A stretch of 64,000 bases of DNA from Paenibacillus_AA sp045062745. GTDB lineage: Bacteria > Bacillota > Bacilli > Paenibacillales > NBRC-103111. Shown here piece by piece: positions 25,665-34,034 of this stretch. The notes under the pieces are model-generated. The model made no database searches. It was not told the DNA's origin and worked only from the letters and a program-made list of their open reading frames with translations. Both the position numbers and the translations under genes were made by a program. The stretch lies in contig NZ_JBJGED010000022.1 in assembly GCF_045062745.1 (NCBI RefSeq), positions 62,001 to 126,000 of the forward strand. Reading direction: 5' to 3'. Every line of letters starts with the position of its first letter. The first letter of the stretch is position 1.

Positions 25665-25954
25665 AAATGCGTGGACGGAGAAGAGTAAGCTGCCGTAAAC
25701 CTTACAGGGAAGGGACGCCGTAGATTGAGAGCGTCGCTGAGGATCAGGCCGCTGAAGTTCGCTCCCGAGCAGTCCTTTGAACAGGCTTCGAAGAGATTCA
25801 CTTTTCGGGGAATTAGTAGGAGGTACCGGTTTCGAGCCGTTATTCGATCAAGTGAAGCCCGTCTTCATCGTTCGCCTGGCGGATGCACGGACACGAGCTT
25901 AACAAGGGTGGTACCGCGAGCACATCGTCCCTTCTGGGAGAGGTGCTCTTTTTT
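25665..25954 (+). promoter_or_regulatory. T-box riboswitch (probably tRNA-Phe) controlling pheST
   Basis: The T-box core AAGGGTGGTACCGCG is at 25904-25918, followed directly by the terminator stem (25918-25954), with a Stem I-like region upstream starting near 25665. Uncharged tRNA pairs its acceptor end with the TGGT of the core and stabilises the antiterminator. TTC at 25758-25760 in a purine-flanked loop is a candidate Phe specifier codon; that assignment is by eye. The next genes are pheS and pheT, which fits tRNA-Phe sensing. Confidence 0.9.
25918..25954 (+). terminator. T-box terminator hairpin
   Basis: GAGCAC (25918-25923) pairs with GTGCTC (25943-25948), with an inner CCC/GGG pairing, then six T. 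It overlaps the 3' end of the T-box core, as expected for a T-box attenuator. Confidence 0.9.
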
Positions 25955-25986
25955 GTGTGTGAGCAATGGGAATCTCGGGGTAGAAG

Positions 25987-26086
25987 TCGGCATAGGCTGC
26001 AAGCTTCACTTCACTTTTTGGGGGTAAATCGGGGTCCCCGAAAAGTAATCGGCATAGGCTGCAAAGCTTAGCTTCACTTTTTGGGG
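25987..26086. repeat. Two 38-nt direct repeats between the T-box and pheS
   Basis: Copy 1 (25987-26024) and copy 2 (26049-26086) share TCGGCATAGGCTGCAA at one end and CTTCACTTTTTGGGG at the other, differing only around the central AGCTT. A near-palindrome CGGGGTCCCCG separates them. They lie in the pheST leader after the terminator and before the ribosome binding site (26097-26103). Confidence 0.85.
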
Positions 26087-26110
26087 TACAAATACTAGGA
26101 GGGTATGGAG

Positions 26111-27145
26111 ATGAAGGAACGGTTACTAGCGTTAAAGGCAGAGGCGCTGCAAGAGCTGGAGCAAGTCGCGAACAGCCAGCACCTGAACGACCTTCGGGTC
26201 AAATATTTGGGCAAGAAAGGACCGCTGACCGAGATTTTGCGCGGCATGGGAGCGCTGAGCGCCGAAGAGCGGCCGATCATCGGCCAGGTAGCGAACGACG
26301 TTCGTGCCGCCATCGAGGAAGTGATCGAGGCGAAGCAAGCCGAATATCAGCGGCAAGAGACCGAGCACCGTCTGCTCGCCGAGACGATCGACGTGACGCT
26401 GCCGGGCCGTCCGGCCGAGCTGGGGGCGCTGCATCCGCTAAGCAAGGTCATCCAGGAGATCGAGGACATTTTCCTCGGGATGGGGTACACCGTTGCAGAA
26501 GGGCCGGAGATGGAGAAGGACTACTACAATTTCGAAGCGCTCAACCTGCCTAAGGACCACCCGGCGCGCGATATGCAGGACTCGTTCTACATCACGGACG
26601 AAATTCTGATGCGCACGCACACGTCTCCCGTGCAAGTCCGCACGATGGAGAAGCGGAAGGGCGAAGTGCCGATCAAGATCATTTGCCCGGGCCGGGTGTA
26701 TCGGCGCGACGACGACGACGCTACGCATTCTCATGTATTCATGCAGATCGAGGGACTCGTCATCGACCGCAACATCCGCATGAGCGACCTGAAGGGGACG
26801 CTGCTGCAGTTCGTGCAGGAGATGTTCGGGAAGCAGACGCAGATTCGGCTGCGCCCGAGCTTCTTCCCGTTCACGGAGCCTAGCGCCGAGGTAGACGTCT
26901 CCTGCATGATGTGCGGCGGCCACGGCTGCCGGGTGTGCAAGCACACCGGATGGCTTGAAATTCTCGGCTCCGGCATGGTTCATCCGCGCGTGCTGGAGAT
27001 GGCCGGCTACGATCCGAAGGAATACAGCGGCTTCGCGTTCGGGATGGGCGTAGAGCGGATCGCGATGCTCAAGTACGGCGTAGACGACATTCGGAATTTC
27101 TATATGAACGACCTGCGGTTCTTGAAGCAGTTCGTGCATATCTAA
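26111..27145 (+). CDS. pheS: Phenylalanyl-tRNA synthetase alpha subunit
   Basis: 344 residues, the usual length for Bacillus PheS. An N-terminal coiled-coil arm is followed by the class II core with motif 2 GRVYRRDDDDATHSHVFMQI and motif 3 FAFGMGVERIAMLKYG, and the CMMCGGHGCRVC stretch. It charges tRNA-Phe as an alpha2-beta2 enzyme with PheT. I chose ATG 26111, 8 bases after AGGAGGG; ATG 26105 is too close to the site. Expression is controlled by the T-box upstream. Confidence 0.97.
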   Translation: MKERLLALKAEALQELEQVANSQHLNDLRVKYLGKKGPLTEILRGMGALSAEERPIIGQVANDVRAAIEEVIEAKQAEYQRQETEHRLLAETIDVTLPGRPAELGALHPLSKVIQEIEDIFLGMGYTVAEGPEMEKDYYNFEALNLPKDHPARDMQDSFYITDEILMRTHTSPVQVRTMEKRKGEVPIKIICPGRVYRRDDDDATHSHVFMQIEGLVIDRNIRMSDLKGTLLQFVQEMFGKQTQIRLRPSFFPFTEPSAEVDVSCMMCGGHGCRVCKHTGWLEILGSGMVHPRVLEMAGYDPKEYSGFAFGMGVERIAMLKYGVDDIRNFYMNDLRFLKQFVHI

Positions 27146-27170
27146 TCGAGCGGGACAGGAGGAGCTACCC

Positions 27171-29615
27171 ATGAAGGTTTCTTATAAATGGTTGTCGGAG
27201 TACGTAGACTTGAAGGGATACACAGCAGCGGAATTGGCGGAAAAATTGACGCGCAGCGGCATCGAGGTCGATGTGGTGGAGAACCGAAACAAAGGCGTAG
27301 ACGGAGTTGTAGTCGGGTACGTCAAAACGCGGGAAAAGCATCCGGATGCGGATAAGCTGAGCGTGTGTACCGTCGATGTGGGGCAAGGAGAAGATTTACA
27401 AATCGTCTGCGGAGCTCCGAACGTGGCGGCGGGACAAAAGGTGCCGGTGGCCGTCGTCGGTGCGGTGCTGCCCGGAGATTTCAAGATCAAGAAGGCGAAG
27501 CTTCGCGGCGTCGAGTCGCAAGGCATGATCTGCTCGGCGAAGGAGCTTGGCCTGAACGACAAGCTGCTCCCGAAGGAAATTCAAGAAGGCATCCTCGTGC
27601 TGCCGGAGGACACGTCGATCGGGGCTTCGATTCTCGACGTGCTCGGGATCGACGATGAAGTGATGGAGCTCGACCTAACGCCGAACCGCTCGGACTGCTT
27701 GAGCATGCTGGGAGCGGCATACGAGATCGCGGCGATCCTAGGACGCGACGTCAAGCTGCCGGACAGCGAGCAGGGGCTGCATGCGTCCGCGGTCAAGGCG
27801 GCCGACAAGCTCAGCGTCCGCATCACCGCAGCCGAGCAATGCTCGCACTACGCGGCGCGCCGCATCGAAGGCGTGCATATCGGCCCGGCACCGCTGTGGA
27901 TGCAGAACCGGCTCATGGCGGCGGGGATTCGCCCGATCAACAACATCGTCGACATCACGAACTACGTGTTGTTGGAATACGGCCAGCCTCTGCATGCGTT
28001 CGACGCCGAGAAGCTGACGAACGGCCAGATCGACGTTCGCCTTGCGGCGGAAGGCGAGAAGCTGACGACGCTCGACGACAACGAGCGGGAGCTGTCGCCT
28101 CACATGCTGCTGATCACGGACGGCGTGAAGCCGGTTGCGATCGCGGGCGTCATGGGCGGCGCCAACTCCGAAGTGACGAGCGGGACGACGGCGCTTGTGC
28201 TGGAGTCGGCTCGTTTCGCAGGCGGCTCCGTGCGCAAGACGTCCCGCCAGCTCGGGCTGCGTTCGGAAGCGAGCGTGCGCTTCGAGAAGGAAGTGAATCC
28301 GGAGGCCGTCATTCCGGCTCTGAACCGTGCGGCTTCGCTTATCGCGCAGTATGCAGGCGGCCATGTGAACGAAGGGATCGTCGAAGCCCGCACCATGACC
28401 CCGCAGCCGGTGTCGATCGAGCTGCCGCTTGCCAAGGTGAACGCGTACTTAGGCACGGAGCTGGCGCTGCTGGAAGTGAAGGTCATTTTCAACAGGCTGC
28501 ACTTCCCTTACGAGGAGAAAGCTGACGAAACGCTGCTCGTGCACGTGCCTTCCCGCCGCGGGGACATCACGCGGGATGTCGATCTCATCGAAGAGATCGC
28601 TCGTCTATATGGTTACGATAATATCCCGACCAGCCTGATCCAAGGCGTGACGACGCCGGGGGCGCTCACTCGCGAGCAGCGAATTCGCCGTACGATCCGG
28701 GGACTGCTCACGGGAGCGGGGCTTCATGAAGTGGTGGCCTACTCCTTCACCCATCCCGACCAGATCGGACAGTTCCGGGGCTTGTATCCGGAGGCGAAGC
28801 CGATCGCGCTCGCCCTGCCGATGAGCGAGGAGCGAAGCGTGCTGCGCACTAGCCTGATCCCGCATTTGCTGGATACAGCGGCTTACAACCGCAATCGGAA
28901 CATCAACGATGTGGCGGTGTTTGAGATCGGCAAAGTGTTCATCAGCCAGGAAGAGCAACTGACGACTTTACCGGACGAGAAGTTGATGTTGGGTATGCTA
29001 TGGACCGGGAAGCGCGACGAAGCGCATTGGGGCGCCAAATCGCCGGCCGTCGACTTTTACGACCTGAAGGGCGTCTTCGAGACGGTCATCGCCGACCTGG
29101 GCATTCAGGGGGTCCGCTATACGGCCGCCCAGCCGGTAGGCTTCCATCCAGGCCGCACGGCCGAGATCAGCATCGTGTCCGAGCGCGGAACGACGGTGCT
29201 TGGCCGGATCGGACAGCTGCACCCCGCTTTGCAGCAGGCCAAGGATTTGGAAGACACATATGTGCTCGAGATCGAGCTGCAGCCTCTGTTCGACTATGCG
29301 GACTTCACGATCGCAAGCGTCCCGCTGCCGAAATATCCGGCGATCTCTCGCGATATGGCGGTCGTGGTGGCGAGCGACGTGCCGGTCGGCGATCTGGTCG
29401 CCAAAGTGCAAGAGACGGCCGCGGCGCTGCTGGAGTCGATTGAGGTGTTCGACATTTATACGGGAGAGCGGCTCGGCGCCGGGAAGAAGAGCGTAGCGCT
29501 CGCGCTAGTGTACCGCCATGCGGACCGTACGCTAACCGACGAGGAAGTAAGCGAGCTCCACGGCTCTGTAGTGCGGGTTCTGGAAGAAACATTCCGCGCT
29601 GAGCTGCGGAAATAG
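27171..29615 (+). CDS. pheT: Phenylalanyl-tRNA synthetase beta subunit
   Basis: 814 residues with the usual PheT order: N-terminal tRNA-binding EMAP-like domain (VGYVKTREKHPDADKLSVC), B3/4 editing domain, B5 domain, class II-like core (EEIARLYGYDNIP) and the C-terminal FDX-ACB anticodon-binding domain (LPKYPAISRDMAVVV). It lies 25 bases after pheS with a strong ribosome binding site (CAGGAGGAG). The downstream gene is zapA, as in other Bacilli. Confidence 0.97.
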   Translation: MKVSYKWLSEYVDLKGYTAAELAEKLTRSGIEVDVVENRNKGVDGVVVGYVKTREKHPDADKLSVCTVDVGQGEDLQIVCGAPNVAAGQKVPVAVVGAVLPGDFKIKKAKLRGVESQGMICSAKELGLNDKLLPKEIQEGILVLPEDTSIGASILDVLGIDDEVMELDLTPNRSDCLSMLGAAYEIAAILGRDVKLPDSEQGLHASAVKAADKLSVRITAAEQCSHYAARRIEGVHIGPAPLWMQNRLMAAGIRPINNIVDITNYVLLEYGQPLHAFDAEKLTNGQIDVRLAAEGEKLTTLDDNERELSPHMLLITDGVKPVAIAGVMGGANSEVTSGTTALVLESARFAGGSVRKTSRQLGLRSEASVRFEKEVNPEAVIPALNRAASLIAQYAGGHVNEGIVEARTMTPQPVSIELPLAKVNAYLGTELALLEVKVIFNRLHFPYEEKADETLLVHVPSRRGDITRDVDLIEEIARLYGYDNIPTSLIQGVTTPGALTREQRIRRTIRGLLTGAGLHEVVAYSFTHPDQIGQFRGLYPEAKPIALALPMSEERSVLRTSLIPHLLDTAAYNRNRNINDVAVFEIGKVFISQEEQLTTLPDEKLMLGMLWTGKRDEAHWGAKSPAVDFYDLKGVFETVIADLGIQGVRYTAAQPVGFHPGRTAEISIVSERGTTVLGRIGQLHPALQQAKDLEDTYVLEIELQPLFDYADFTIASVPLPKYPAISRDMAVVVASDVPVGDLVAKVQETAAALLESIEVFDIYTGERLGAGKKSVALALVYRHADRTLTDEEVSELHGSVVRVLEETFRAELRK

Positions 29616-29745
29616 GAAGGAAATAGGCCGGTGGCATCGAATGTTATTATAACGTCGATGTGCCGGCTTTTTTTGCGCCTTTGAAGCCGGACGAATCGTC
29701 GCAACACACCATTCCGGGAATCGGAACGAGAGCGGAAAGGATGGC

Positions 29746-32340
29746 ATGGGCATGAAACCGAATGGCGACAAAATTCGAGTGACCGTGGATATTTACGGCC
29801 ATACATATAAGCTTCTGACAACGAACAGCGTAGGCTATGTCAAACGAGTCGCGCAATACGTAAACGATCAAATGCACCAGATCGCCGCGGGCTCGCAGCG
29901 GTTGGACATGCCTCGCATCGCCGTGCTGGCCGCGGTCACGATGGCGGACGAAGCGATGAAGGTGCAGCTCGAGATGGAGCAGCAAACCGCCGAGCTGGAG
30001 GAAGCGGTTCGTGTGAAGGCCGAGTATGCCGCGCTGCAGGAAGAGTCCCAGGCGAAGGCGGCGGAGCACGAAGCCGAGGTGAGCCGGCTGGAGGAACGCA
30101 TACTCAAGCAGGTCGAGGAGCTGAAGCGGGTTACGGAGCTGCATGACGCCGAGCGGGTGGAGCATAAGCAGCTGGCGATTCAGTGGAAGCAGCAGGAGGA
30201 GCGGCTCGCGGGGGAGATCGCGAGTTTGCGGCAGGCGCAGCAGGAAGCCCTAGAGAAGAGCCGGATGCAGCAGATCGCAGCTGAGCGGCTGCAGGAGGAA
30301 TATGAGCGCTATCGCCAGGAGCAGGGCGAGCTGCTCAGCATCAGCGAGCAAGAGGTGGCGGAGCTCAAGCGCCGGCGCGAAGAGCTGGAGCACGAAGGCG
30401 CCCGGCTGCGGGCGGAGCTGGAGCGGAGCGCGGAGGAGCTGCGCGAGCGGGAGCGAGCGAGCGAAGCGGCGTTGGCGGAGCAGCGGCGCGAGAGCGAAAC
30501 GGCGTTGGCGGAGCAGGCGGAGCGGAGCGAAGCGGCGTTGGCGGAGCAGGCGGAGCGGAGCGAAGCGGCGTTAGCGGAGCAGCGGCGCGTGAGCGAGCAA
30601 GAGCTGAGCGAGCTGAGGCGCCAGCGGGACGAGCGGGAGCGCGCCACGGCGCAGCTGCGAGCGGATCTGTCGCAGCGGGAGCAGGCGCTGGCAAGCGCGC
30701 AAGCGGAGCTGGCCGCTGCGCGTGAGGAGCTCGCGCGGAGCAACGACGAACACCGCGAGCTACTGCGCCTGAGCGAGCTGGAGCTCGCCGAGCAGCAGCA
30801 GCGCAGCGAAACGGCGCTCGCGGAGCAACGGCGCGTGAGCGAGCAAGAGCTGGCTGAGCTGAAACGCCAGCGGGACGAGCGGGAGCGTGCCACAGCCCAA
30901 CTGCGGGCAGAGCTGGCACAGCGCGAACAAGCATTGGCCGGCGTGCAGGACGAACTGGCCGCGGCGCAGGCCGAGCTCGTGCGGAGCGTCGAGGAGCACC
31001 GCGAGCTCCTGCGGCTGAGTGAGCAGGAGCTGGCCGAGTACCGGCAGCGCAGCGAGGCGGAGCTGGCACAGCTCCAGCAGCAAAGCGCTTTGGCCCGCGC
31101 CGAGCAGCAGCAGCGCCACGAGCAAGAGCTCGCGGAGCAGCGGCAGCGCGGCGAGGAAGCGCAGGCCGCGCTCGAGCGGAAGCGCACGGAGCTCGAGGCG
31201 GCGTTGGCACAGCGCGATCGGGCACTGGCGACCGCGCAGGCCGAGCTGGCCGAAGCGCAAGCGGAGCTCGCGCGGAGCGGCGACGAGCAGCGTGAGCTGC
31301 TGCGCCTGAGCGAGCAAGAGCTCGCGGAGCAGCGGCAGCGCGGCGAGGAAGCGCAGGCCGCGCACGAGCGGAAGCAGACGGAGCTCGAGGCGGCGTTGGC
31401 GCAGCGCGATCGGGCGCTCGCGACCGCGCAGGCCGAGCTGGCCGCCGCGCAAGCGGAGCTCGCGCGGACCGGCGACGAGCAGCGCGAGCTGCTGCGCCTG
31501 AGCGAGCAAGAGCTCGCGGAGCAGCGGCAGCGCGGCGAGGAAGCGCAGGCGGCGCACGAGCGGAAGCGCACGGAGCTCGAGGCGGCGTTGGCGCAGCGCG
31601 ATCGGGCGCTGGCGACCGCGCAGGCCGAGCTGGCCGCCGCGCAAGCGGAGCTCGCGCGGAGCGGCGACGAGCAGCGCGAGCTGCTGCGCCTGAGCGAGCA
31701 AGAGCTCGCGGAGCAGCGGCAGCGCCACGAGCAGCAGCTCGCGGAGCAGCGGCAGCGCAGCGAGGCCGAGCTGGCGCAGCTCAAGCAGGCGCTCGCCGGC
31801 GCGGAAGCGAAGCTCGCACGCAGCAGCGACGAGCAGGAGCTGAAGCGCAAGCTCGCGGCCGAGCAAGAGCAAAAGCTGCTCGACCAGATCGTCGCGCAGC
31901 AGGAGACGCACCGGCGCGAGCTGCGCGAGCAGGAGCAGGCGAACCTCACCGCGATCGAGGAGATCGAGACGCAGTGGCGAATGAAGCTGCAGCACACCGA
32001 GGAGCAGCTAAGCGACCTGCAGAGCCAAGCCGAGCGAGCCGAGGCCGAGCTGCTGGCGCTGCAGGAGTCGGCGCACGGCTGGCAGGAGGCGGCGTCGGCC
32101 CAAGCCGACACCGAGTGGATCGCCCGCTTCGAGGCGGCGGAGAAAGACTGGACGGAGCGGCTCGAACAGGCGAGAGCGCGGGAGCGCGAGCTGCAGGACG
32201 AGCTCGACCGGGCGAAGAGCGCGCCGGCGGGCAATCCCGAGCTGGAAGAGAACTACCGCAAGCTGCAGAACGAATACGCCAAGCTGAAGGTCGAATTCAA
32301 CGAGTGGATCGAGCTGGTGGAAATCGTAGAGAAAGAATAA
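29746..32340 (+). CDS. zapA: ZapA cell-division protein fused to a giant repetitive coiled coil
   Basis: 864 residues in one open frame. Residues about 8-75 are a ZapA domain (KIRVTVDIYGHTYKLL, RVAQYVNDQMHQIA, DMPRIAVLAAVTMADE), the FtsZ-bundling protein that is normally only about 90 residues. The rest is an Ala/Glu/Arg/Gln-rich coiled coil with nested repeats: four 11-residue units (about 239-282), two 82-residue units (278-441), and three almost identical 64-residue units (461-652) plus a partial one. The C-terminal 60 residues are non-repetitive. The position pheT-zapA-cvpA is the standard one for zapA. The start could also be ATG 29752. No break or second start separates the domains, so I read it as a true fusion. 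Confidence 0.85.
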   Translation: MGMKPNGDKIRVTVDIYGHTYKLLTTNSVGYVKRVAQYVNDQMHQIAAGSQRLDMPRIAVLAAVTMADEAMKVQLEMEQQTAELEEAVRVKAEYAALQEESQAKAAEHEAEVSRLEERILKQVEELKRVTELHDAERVEHKQLAIQWKQQEERLAGEIASLRQAQQEALEKSRMQQIAAERLQEEYERYRQEQGELLSISEQEVAELKRRREELEHEGARLRAELERSAEELRERERASEAALAEQRRESETALAEQAERSEAALAEQAERSEAALAEQRRVSEQELSELRRQRDERERATAQLRADLSQREQALASAQAELAAAREELARSNDEHRELLRLSELELAEQQQRSETALAEQRRVSEQELAELKRQRDERERATAQLRAELAQREQALAGVQDELAAAQAELVRSVEEHRELLRLSEQELAEYRQRSEAELAQLQQQSALARAEQQQRHEQELAEQRQRGEEAQAALERKRTELEAALAQRDRALATAQAELAEAQAELARSGDEQRELLRLSEQELAEQRQRGEEAQAAHERKQTELEAALAQRDRALATAQAELAAAQAELARTGDEQRELLRLSEQELAEQRQRGEEAQAAHERKRTELEAALAQRDRALATAQAELAAAQAELARSGDEQRELLRLSEQELAEQRQRHEQQLAEQRQRSEAELAQLKQALAGAEAKLARSSDEQELKRKLAAEQEQKLLDQIVAQQETHRRELREQEQANLTAIEEIETQWRMKLQHTEEQLSDLQSQAERAEAELLALQESAHGWQEAASAQADTEWIARFEAAEKDWTERLEQARARERELQDELDRAKSAPAGNPELEENYRKLQNEYAKLKVEFNEWIELVEIVEKE
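30460..30591 (+). repeat. Four 33-bp tandem units inside zapA
   Basis: Each unit encodes S-E-(A/T)-A-L-A-E-Q-x-x-x (11 residues). Units 2 and 3 are nearly identical in DNA. This gives short heptad-like coiled-coil repeats. Confidence 0.85.
30577..31068 (+). repeat. Two 246-bp tandem units inside zapA
   Basis: Units start at 30577 and 30823. Both encode EQRRVSEQEL(S/A)EL, then RQRDERERATAQLRA, EEH or DEH followed by RELLRLSE, and end in a QRSE motif. Each is 82 residues and less conserved than the 192-bp units downstream. Confidence 0.8.
31126..31701 (+). repeat. Three 192-bp tandem units inside zapA
   Basis: The block beginning GAGCTCGCGGAGCAGCGGCA recurs at 31126, 31318, 31510 and 31702, exactly 192 bases apart. 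Each full unit encodes 64 residues (ELAEQRQRGEEAQAA to ELLRLSEQ). Near-identity at DNA level suggests recent amplification; the fourth copy diverges after about 10 codons. Confidence 0.95.
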
Positions 32341-32352
32341 AGGGTGACGCGC

Positions 32353-32907
32353 ATGCACACGTACAATGTGTTGGATGTCGTCGTTGCCATCGCGATCGTG
32401 GGCGCCATTCTCCTCGGTTATTACCGGGGGTTTGTCGCCCAGCTTGTTTCGATCGCCGGTTTTGTCGCCGCATACCTGGTCGCCTACTGGCTCTATGACG
32501 ACTTGGCCGCCGTTCTGGCGCGTACGCTGCCGGTCCATTCGTTCAAGGCGATCGAGCAGTACGCCTTCCTCATCGAAGGCTTGAATGTCGATCGGTACTT
32601 GTACAACGCGGTCAGCTTCGCCTTCCTGTTCATCATCACGAAGGTGGGGCTGACGATCGTAGGCCGCATCCTGCACCTCGTGACCAAGGTGCCAGGGGTG
32701 CGGACGGTCAACAAAGCGGCCGGCGCCTTGCTCGCCTTGATCGAAGCCGTGCTGCTGATCGTAATCGGGGTCCATGTGATGAGCGTGCTCCCTTCGGAAT
32801 CGGTACAAAAGCTGCTGGCGGACTCCCGGTCGGCGGCCTTCATCATGGAGCATATGCCGGACGCAATGCTGAAGCTAAAAGAGCTCTGGAGCACCACCCG
32901 CAGTTAG
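32353..32907 (+). CDS. CvpA family membrane protein
   Basis: 184 residues with four TM segments typical of the CvpA family, starting NVLDVVVAIAIVGAILLGYY, with the G-F-V loop and the third segment FLFIITKVGLTIVG. ATG 32353 has AAAGGG at good spacing; GTG 32344 overlaps that site. It is the YshB position after zapA. Function in Firmicutes is unclear (the family is named for colicin V production in E. coli). Confidence 0.88.
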   Translation: MHTYNVLDVVVAIAIVGAILLGYYRGFVAQLVSIAGFVAAYLVAYWLYDDLAAVLARTLPVHSFKAIEQYAFLIEGLNVDRYLYNAVSFAFLFIITKVGLTIVGRILHLVTKVPGVRTVNKAAGALLALIEAVLLIVIGVHVMSVLPSESVQKLLADSRSAAFIMEHMPDAMLKLKELWSTTRS

Positions 32908-32943
32908 CAAAAAACGGCTCCAATTCGATTTTGCCTATTTTTT

Positions 32944-33158
32944 GTGGATGGTTCATCGAAACGCGCGCGCTCTAGTTTGAATTCACCAACTTACAGAAGG
33001 CTGGAATTGATTTGGACAAGCTCTAGTTCGATTCCGCCGAATTGGACCACATGTTTACAATACGGATCCCGAAATACCGCCATATAGTTTGGCAAATTCG
33101 AACTGCATAGCGTGGACTTCCCTTAGGCACAGACTCCAATTGGGCAAAATCGAACTAC
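32944..33158. repeat. Interspersed non-coding repeat, copy B
   Basis: Homologous to 1757-1977 over its whole length in the same order, with small gaps. The motif CTCCAATTCGATTTTGCC just upstream (about 32920) and TCGAATTGGGC just downstream extend the pattern of inverted motif copies. It fills most of the 320-base gap between cvpA and the SDR gene; nothing else is seen there except the SDR terminator. Confidence 0.8.
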
Positions 33159-33215
33159 TCGCTGAAAATCGAATTGGGCCTCGAACGACCTCCTCGACCT
33201 TGAATCGCCGAACAA

Positions 33216-33242
33216 CAAAAAAGACCCCGCTCAAGCGGGATC
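33216..33242 (-). terminator. Terminator overlapping the SDR stop codon
   Basis: On the minus strand GATCCCGC pairs with GCGGGGTC across the loop TTGA, followed by six T. The TGA stop codon of the SDR gene lies in the loop. Confidence 0.85.
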
Positions 33243-33920
33243 CTGCGCTTCAAACAAATGGCCGTTGTAGCTGCCCGGAGCGAGGGTGACGAGGCGGAGC
33301 AGGTCCGGCGCGATCCGGTTCGGGTCGACGCCGTTCGTCTGCTTTTCCGTCTTCACCAAGCCCGCATTGTACAGATTGATCAACAGATCGTAGCCGCCCT
33401 CCTCCCCGGCAATCGAACGCGTGAGCGACTCGAGTCCCGCCTTGCTGGCACTGTAGGCCGCGAATCCGCAAGCGCCGTTCGCGAGGTCGGATGTGATATT
33501 GACGATCCGTCCGTATTTTTGCTTGCGCATCAGATGGAGGCACGCTTTGGTCATGAGAAAGGCGCTTGTCAAATTATTTTGCAGAGTATAGTTCCAGGAA
33601 TCAAGCGTGGTCTCCACGATCGGTGCGGGCTCGTAAACCGCTGTGTTGTTAATGAGGATATCGATATGGCCGTACGACGTCCGGACCAGGTCGACGAGCG
33701 TCTGCACTTCCTTCTCCGAGGACACATCCGTCCGGACCGCGTGGGCGATCCCCCCGAACGACTCGATCTGCTTTTTCACTTCCTCCAGCTGGGAGAGACG
33801 TCTTCCGCACAGGATGACGACCGCGCCTTCGCGGGCGAACAGCAGAGCCGTTGCTTTGCCAAGGCCGGTCCCTGAGCCGGTGACGACTGCGATTCGATTC
33901 GCTAAACGACCATTCCTCAC
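33231..33920 (-). CDS. SDR family oxidoreductase
   Basis: 229 residues of the classical short-chain dehydrogenase/reductase fold. It has the Rossmann motif TGSGTGLG near residue 15, an NNTA strand end where NNAG is usual, the catalytic Ser in NITSD and the YSASK catalytic pair. The Arg near CGRR suggests NADP(H). GTG 33920 follows AAAGGGG. The substrate is unknown. It lies on the opposite strand to its neighbours, in the stretch that separates cvpA from mutS2. Confidence 0.88.
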   Translation of the reverse strand: MRNGRLANRIAVVTGSGTGLGKATALLFAREGAVVILCGRRLSQLEEVKKQIESFGGIAHAVRTDVSSEKEVQTLVDLVRTSYGHIDILINNTAVYEPAPIVETTLDSWNYTLQNNLTSAFLMTKACLHLMRKQKYGRIVNITSDLANGACGFAAYSASKAGLESLTRSIAGEEGGYDLLINLYNAGLVKTEKQTNGVDPNRIAPDLLRLVTLAPGSYNGHLFEAQDPA

Positions 33921-33989
33921 AATCCCAACCCCTTTACTATGTTATAAATATCCTACCAGATTTTGGTGCGTTAGCAAATACATCCGCAA

Positions 33990-34016
33990 CAAAAAACAGC
34001 CTTCTCACAGAAGGCT
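33990..34016 (-). terminator. Terminator of the CuA-type lipoprotein gene
   Basis: On the minus strand AGCCTTCT, loop GTG, AGAAGGCT, then G and six T. Confidence 0.9.
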
Positions 34017-34034
34017 GCTCTCAGGATATGGGCA

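Noticed and set aside
31126..31893. Possible CRISPR-like array because of regular spacing
   Set aside because: The 192-bp units are contiguous, in frame and code for coiled coil; there are no spacers and no cas genes.
30309..32234. Open frame of over 600 codons antisense to zapA
   Set aside because: It is a by-product of the repeats: Ser/Cys/Arg-rich, no start signal, and the plus frame has a clear ZapA domain.
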